A program made the translations under genes and the position numbers. This document shows positions 22,547 to 25,399 of a stretch of DNA of 25,399 nucleotides, piece by piece. The stretch covers positions 1 to 25,399 of the IMG/VR virus record IMGVR_UViG_3300015371_000901. One strand, given 5' to 3'. The stretch comes from a virus. A model generated the notes under the pieces. It worked only from the letters and a program-made list of their open reading frames with translations, was not told where the DNA came from and made no database searches. Within the stretch, counting starts at the first letter, position 1. Each line of letters begins with the position of its first letter.

Positions 22547-22930
22547 GTGTCCAAGGTCATCCTGGAGTCCCGTCTTCCAGAGATCATGCTCGGGACTGAA
22601 GCGATCACCCAACACTCGATCCACAAGGCGGTGGAGGCCGGAGCGGACGTGGCTCAGCAGAAGGTGACCTCGCAGGCAGCGTCTCGCGGCTACGCTCTCC
22701 AGGTGGGGATCGGGGAGGACTACTGGAGCGGCGGCGGGAAGTTCTACCCAGCGACGCATACAACGTCATGGGGAGACGACCCGTGGTTCCTGCGGTTCTT
22801 TGAGTACGGCACCGTCGCTATCGAGCCGATGCCGTTCATGCGCCCGGGATCGCGGAAGATGCGCAAGGTGTTCATCGAGACGTACGGCCCCGAGTTCTCG
22901 GGCTGGGTCAAGAAGAACAGGGTGCGATGA
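22547..22930 (+). CDS. Neck protein (HK97 gp10-like)
   Basis: The 127-residue protein has the size and layout of the HK97 gp10-like head-tail joining family. An N-terminal helix (EIMLGTEAITQHSIHKAVEA) is followed by VTSQAASRGYALQVGIGEDY, WFLRFFEYGTVAIEPMPFMR (the conserved F-x-E-x-G-T...P-x-x-P-F-M/L-R pattern) and a basic C-terminus. It follows the connector and precedes the terminator, as in HK97-like gene order. It would seal or join the head to the tail. Confidence 0.8.
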   Translation: MSKVILESRLPEIMLGTEAITQHSIHKAVEAGADVAQQKVTSQAASRGYALQVGIGEDYWSGGGKFYPATHTTSWGDDPWFLRFFEYGTVAIEPMPFMRPGSRKMRKVFIETYGPEFSGWVKKNRVR

Positions 22931-23367
22931 GCACCACGTCCGTGAACGAAGAGGTTCTGGCGCAGACGTACCTGATCGACTACCTGAGCAGCGACAGCTC
23001 GCTGATGAACCTGGTCAACGGGGTAAGCGGACGCTCCGCCTGGGCATCGCTCAAGCCCCCGTACGTGAAGGTGGCCCGCCTGGATGCGGCTGACCTGTTC
23101 GTGATCGGGCCGAAGAGGATCTGGGCAGACCTGACGTATCTCGTCCGTGGCATCGACCAGTGGACGGGACAGGACCTACCCGACTGGGGGCCGGTGCAGG
23201 AGATTGCTAACCGCCTGGACCAGCTGCTCCAAGCTCACGAGGTGGTTACCGCGGACTTGGAGCTTCACTCGTTCCGCGAGGAGAGCTTCACGGATGAGAC
23301 TGTGGAGAGCGGAGACCTGTATCTCCACGCTGGCGGGATATACCGCGTTCGCGCTCACGCGCTTTAA
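22927..23367 (+). CDS. Tail terminator protein (gpU-like)
   Basis: The 146-residue protein overlaps the previous stop (ATGA). Size, order and fold signals (DLTYLVRGIDQWTGQDLPDW, IANRLDQLLQAHEVV and a beta-rich C-terminus ending GGIYRVRAHAL) fit a tail terminator, the ring that ends tail-tube growth and joins it to the head. The tail tube gene that should follow is displaced by ~1.7 kb. Confidence 0.72.
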   Translation: MSTTSVNEEVLAQTYLIDYLSSDSSLMNLVNGVSGRSAWASLKPPYVKVARLDAADLFVIGPKRIWADLTYLVRGIDQWTGQDLPDWGPVQEIANRLDQLLQAHEVVTADLELHSFREESFTDETVESGDLYLHAGGIYRVRAHAL

Positions 23368-23376
23368 GCTACGCCT

Positions 23377-23436
23377 GGGCGGTGAGAGGGAGGCCCCGCA
23401 CCCGGTGAACGCACCCTGCTCCGGGCACCGCCCTTT
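23377..23436 (+). terminator. Rightward terminator-like hairpin
   Basis: GGGCGGTG (23377-23384) pairs with CACCGCCC (23426-23433), directly followed by TTTCT. An inner CCCGG/CCGGG stem lies next to it. It sits just after the tail-terminator gene. The loop side is long, so the strength is uncertain. Confidence 0.5.
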
Positions 23437-23738
23437 CTAGACATCTCGGGATGAACCGTCTACGCTCGCCGAGTCGATCCGACGGGATTGGCAAGGAGTG
23501 ACCGACTCGAACACTCGTCTTCCGACCCAGGGGCGAGAGGTAGGGAAGGTGCTGGCGAGTCAGGAGTGAAGGCGCGCGGTGAGGCAGGTAGCATCTGCTC
23601 GCTCCGGCGCTCGGCCCGTGTGAGCTACGGGTACATCTGACGAAGCGGAGCAAACCCGCGAGAGCTGGGCAGACCGAACCGGCCTGGTCAAGGCATGGGT
23701 ATAGGTCTTAGAGGTAGCCAACCCTCTCTCCACACTTT
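23437..23738. other. Noncoding stretch
   Basis: About 300 G+C-rich bases between convergent genes. Only short open frames occur and none has a ribosome site plus protein-like sequence. No tRNA cloverleaf or T-loop signature is seen. Weak pairings occur (AGAGG with CCTCT near 23709-23727). It could be leftover DNA from insertion of the leftward cassette or hold an unrecognised small RNA; nothing specific is supported. Confidence 0.5.
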
Positions 23739-23766
23739 TTGAGCGGGCGCTTCGGCGCCCGCTCAA
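23739..23766. terminator. 12-bp UUCG hairpin between convergent operons
   Basis: TTGAGCGGGCGC and GCGCCCGCTCAA form a perfect 12-bp stem closed by a TTCG tetraloop, with a T-run just before it on the + strand. It sits at the meeting point of rightward tail genes and the leftward cassette, whose last stop codon ends 2 bases away. It lacks a T-tract after the stem on either strand but is very stable, so a bidirectional terminator is the best reading. Confidence 0.7.
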
Positions 23767-23767
23767 C

Positions 23768-23836
23768 TCATTGCTCGCGCTGAAGTGTGATTAGCTGGAT
23801 GAACTTCCACCAGAGCCGCTTCAGCCTACCGATCAC
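23768..23836 (-). CDS. Leftward basic micropeptide (22 aa)
   Basis: GTG overlaps the preceding stop (GTGA), and the frame ends directly before the terminator hairpin. It reads MIGRLKRLWWKFIQLITLQR then EQ. It looks like a cationic amphipathic helix rather than a transmembrane one. Exact fit between the upstream stop and the terminator supports it. Function unknown. Confidence 0.45.
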   Translation of the reverse strand: MIGRLKRLWWKFIQLITLQREQ

Positions 23837-24057
23837 TCGCCCTCGCTCTCGGCAGAGAAGTCCACGACGTAGTTCATCGCGCCGTACTTGACCCGCACCT
23901 GAGCGTCAGGGTAGCGGTCATGCGCTCGCTCGATGGCGTACTGGAGATGCTCGAAGCCCTGCTCTGACTCCTCGACCACCTGGTTGTTGGATGCCTGGGC
24001 TGAGTAGCGGAACTTGCCTTCATCGTCCTTCGTGACCTTCACTCGCACAACGTCCAT
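23833..24057 (-). CDS. YegP/DUF1508-like small protein
   Basis: The 74-residue protein starts at ATG 24057, with GAGGAG 5 bases upstream; a GTG at 24072 overlapping the previous stop is the alternative. EGKFRYSAQASNNQVVEESE (residues ~13-32) follows the strand-turn-strand pattern of the YegP/DUF1508 family, then a helix with HLQYAIERAHDRYPDA. The molecular role of that family is unknown. Part of the leftward cassette. Confidence 0.6.
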   Translation of the reverse strand: MDVVRVKVTKDDEGKFRYSAQASNNQVVEESEQGFEHLQYAIERAHDRYPDAQVRVKYGAMNYVVDFSAESEGE

Positions 24058-24068
24058 CTCTGCTCCTC

Positions 24069-24269
24069 TCACTCGGGGTATCTGTACGGCCAGGCCTTCG
24101 TCTGCAGCTGCGTAGGCTGCTCGGATGCGTCAAACGTGTCTACATCTTCGATGACGCTCCGGCAGCGTGTGCAGTAGAAACGGCGCGTCCTGCTGACCCT
24201 CGGCTTCGCCACCTCGCTGATCAGCCTCCAGGAGTGTGCCTGGCTTCGGTCGGCACAGGGTTCTGTCAC
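24069..24269 (-). CDS. Small zinc-knuckle protein
   Basis: The 66-residue protein starts at GTG 24269, overlapping the Arc-like gene's stop (GTGA). RRFYCTRCRSVIED holds a CxxC pair that, with Cys5 and His12 in CADRSQAHSWR, could bind a zinc ion. The C-terminus is acidic and aromatic (PTQLQTKAWPYRYPE). It may bind DNA, RNA or protein. No family is recognised. Confidence 0.55.
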   Translation of the reverse strand: MTEPCADRSQAHSWRLISEVAKPRVSRTRRFYCTRCRSVIEDVDTFDASEQPTQLQTKAWPYRYPE

Positions 24270-24430
24270 GACCCGCTCCGGTATCCATCGAAGCTCCGCT
24301 GCAAGCGGATGACCATCTCGTTGTTCAGGCTGCGGTGCTGGCGACGTGCGGCGTCCTCCAGACGCTTCTTGAGCTCAGTCGGGACGCGGAGCTTCATCTC
24401 GCTGCGCTCCGTACCCCTGGGTGCGTTCAA
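24266..24430 (-). CDS. Arc-type ribbon-helix-helix repressor
   Basis: TTG 24430 overlaps the previous stop (TTGA) with GAGG 7 bases upstream, giving 54 residues; ATG 24397 would give 43. The core MKLRVPTELKKRLEDAARRQ then HRSLNNEMVIRLQRSFDGYR is a classic Arc/Mnt ribbon-helix-helix: a beta strand (KLRVP) that reads the major groove, helix A, the HRSLNNEMV turn and helix B. Such proteins dimerise and repress phage promoters. A nearby CTCTCTCTGAT / ATCTGAGAGAG inverted repeat (24991-25038) could be its operator (inference). Strong family call for so short a protein. Confidence 0.82.
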   Translation of the reverse strand: MNAPRGTERSEMKLRVPTELKKRLEDAARRQHRSLNNEMVIRLQRSFDGYRSGS

Positions 24431-24633
24431 TCCTGGACCTCAGCGTCCTTGGCCAGAGCGCTGACAACGTTCAGCAGTCGGTCATCTCCAGCCGCTCGGT
24501 AGTGGATGAGGACGATATCTCCAACCTGCGCCTCGATCACGATGCGCTGGCAGTACTCTGGGACAAGGCCCGCGTCTATGAGAGCCTGGATGAACACTGT
24601 CCCGACCAGGACCCTCGGCTTCTGGACGCTCAT
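24427..24633 (-). CDS. Hypothetical small beta/alpha protein
   Basis: The 68-residue protein begins MSVQKPRVLVGTVFIQALID and contains YCQRIVIEAQVGDIVLIHYR and a helical acidic C-terminus. ATG 24633 overlaps the previous stop. The strand-helix-strand order suggests a compact fold. No motif is recognised. It is part of the tightly overlapping leftward cassette. Confidence 0.6.
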   Translation of the reverse strand: MSVQKPRVLVGTVFIQALIDAGLVPEYCQRIVIEAQVGDIVLIHYRAAGDDRLLNVVSALAKDAEVQD

Positions 24634-24980
24634 GTGCTCACGCGCTGCTGGACCTGCTCGCGCCAGAGACCGTCAAGCTCCTCCCAGGCATTGAGCTCCT
24701 CGTCTCCATCGAGCGGAAGGAACCCGTAGTGCTCGGCGTCATACACGCTGGAGAGCTTCGTCCCGTTGAGCTGAATGTACACGCCCAGATCGTCTGCGTC
24801 TTCCATCGGGTTCGACTGTGAGACCAGCTCCAGAGTCCCGGCCACGCACTTCTCCCACGCGCTCATGTCGAAGTAGCCCTCGGTCATCGCTCGCCGGATC
24901 GTCCGTTCCCACCCAGGCATAACCTCATCGAGCTTCCGGGCGCCGCGCTCTACAGCTTCCCTCTGCCGATCCGTATGCAT
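24630..24980 (-). CDS. Conserved phage protein of unknown function
   Basis: The 116-residue first gene of the leftward cassette has a GAGGAG ribosome site. The layout RKLDEVMPGWERTIR, then MSAWEKCVAG, EHYGFLPLDGDEEL and a C-terminal W-R-E-Q helix is recurrent in actinophage small proteins (a lead helix with P-G-W, a C-V-x-G turn, then GF). I recognise the pattern but no function is assigned to it. It is probably transcribed from the divergent region at 24981-25049. Confidence 0.6.
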   Translation of the reverse strand: MHTDRQREAVERGARKLDEVMPGWERTIRRAMTEGYFDMSAWEKCVAGTLELVSQSNPMEDADDLGVYIQLNGTKLSSVYDAEHYGFLPLDGDEELNAWEELDGLWREQVQQRVST

Positions 24981-25049
24981 CCCTGCTCCTCTCTCTCTGA
25001 TAGCGGTGGAGTCATACTAGACCCAGAATCTGAGAGAGGCTAGATCCGT
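24981..25049. promoter_or_regulatory. Divergent control region with inverted repeat
   Basis: CTCTCTCTGAT (24991-25001) and ATCTGAGAGAG (25028-25038) are inverted repeats with 10 of 11 matches, spaced 26 bases apart. TAGTAT on the minus strand (25020-25015, a 4/6 match) is a possible -10 for the leftward cassette. A rightward promoter is not clear. This is the natural place for an operator of the Arc-like repressor. Confidence 0.5.
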
Positions 25050-25062
25050 TAGCCGAAGACCG
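25050..25062 (+). repeat. Start-associated 13-bp repeat, copy 5
   Basis: TAGCCGAAGACCG lies 40 bases before the ATG of the tail tube gene. Unlike the others it is followed by a normal ribosome site (AAGGAG at 25078-25083). Confidence 0.72.
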
Positions 25063-25089
25063 CCCCAGCAAACCTCGAAGGAGACGACA

Positions 25090-25399
25090 TGCCTGAAGTT
25101 TCATCACTCTTCAACGGCGTACAGATCGGGGTTGAGACCACGGCAGGGACGGCCGTCTCCGCCTCGAAGGTACTCAACTACCTGAGCCTCGCGCCAGGTG
25201 TCTCGCTTGAGTTCAACCGGTTCCGACCGATGGGCCAGCGTGTCGCCTCAGCGGTGACGCCAGGGAAAGACTTCACGACCTGGGACATGAGCGTGACCAG
25301 GTCGTACTCGGAGTGGATCTCCCCGTCCAGCTCCCTGTGGGGCAAGGTCACCGCGTCCACGATTGAGACCACGGGGAAGCGCTGGACCTGGACACCGAC
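25090..25399 (+). CDS. Major tail (tube) protein, N-terminal part
   Basis: ATG 25090 follows AAGGAG at 6 bases; the gene runs off the window end (103 residues visible). MPEVSSLFNGVQIGVETTAG, then TAVSASKVLNYLSLAPGVSL and GKDFTTWDMSVTRSYSEWIS fit phage tail tube proteins, which begin with GxExTxG-like turns and form stacked hexameric rings. Gene order (after the tail terminator) agrees. The leftward cassette separates it from its usual neighbour. Confidence 0.7.

Noticed and set aside
23368-23738. tRNA or tmRNA in the noncoding gap
   Set aside because: No acceptor/T-loop pattern or CCA-compatible end was found on either strand.
23369-23766. Minus-strand frames in the noncoding gap
   Set aside because: They run through the terminator hairpins, lack ribosome sites and read as Ser/Arg/Pro shadow sequence.

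Overview
This window is a stretch of a tailed, double-stranded DNA phage (or prophage) with siphovirus-type HK97-fold head genes. Base composition is G+C rich, genes are packed with 1-4 base stop/start overlaps, and GTG and TTG starts are common. Together with the L,D-transpeptidase, the Arc/RHH-type regulators and the style of the small head proteins, this suggests a high-GC, probably actinobacterial host. The host is an inference; no host gene is present.

Layout: (1) 1-1850: a truncated gene, an L,D-transpeptidase, two small or regulatory genes, a remarkable poly-C/poly-G intergenic stretch and a possibly frameshifted gene. (2) 1874-2561: an HNH endonuclease, a convergent leftward ribbon-helix-helix gene and an AT-rich divergent promoter/operator. 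(3) 2561-8857: a two-helix membrane protein, then terminase large subunit, portal, a methyltransferase, prohead protease and major capsid protein. (4) 8869-9761: small head-associated genes. (5) 9751-15576: an unusual cargo block of an ATP-grasp enzyme, a methyltransferase, three glycosyltransferase-like proteins (two clearly paralogous), a lysozyme-like protein, a papain-like cysteine peptidase and several small proteins, including tiny single-helix membrane peptides. (6) 15589-21475: surface/fibre-type proteins, a second HNH endonuclease behind a hairpin that hides its ribosome site, a secreted beta-helix protein with a 16-proline linker, and an 824-residue protein built from about 27 short repeats. 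(7) 21492-23367: head-tail connector, neck and tail-terminator genes. (8) 23368-25089: a noncoding gap with terminators and a six-gene leftward cassette with an Arc-type repressor, inserted between tail terminator and tail tube genes. (9) 25090-end: the start of the tail tube protein.

The rightward genes make and package the virion: terminase cuts and pumps DNA through the portal, the protease matures the capsid shell, and connector and terminator proteins join the tail. The block at 9751-15576 probably builds or attaches a small-molecule or glycan decoration, or manipulates the cell envelope. This is inferred from gene content only.

The most novel signal is a 13-base directional repeat, TAGCCGAAGACMG (M = A or C). 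It occurs five times in full and once truncated, always on the + strand and just upstream of a gene start. In three cases the distance from repeat to start codon is identical (19 bases) and no convincing Shine-Dalgarno sequence is present. It behaves like a start-associated sequence.
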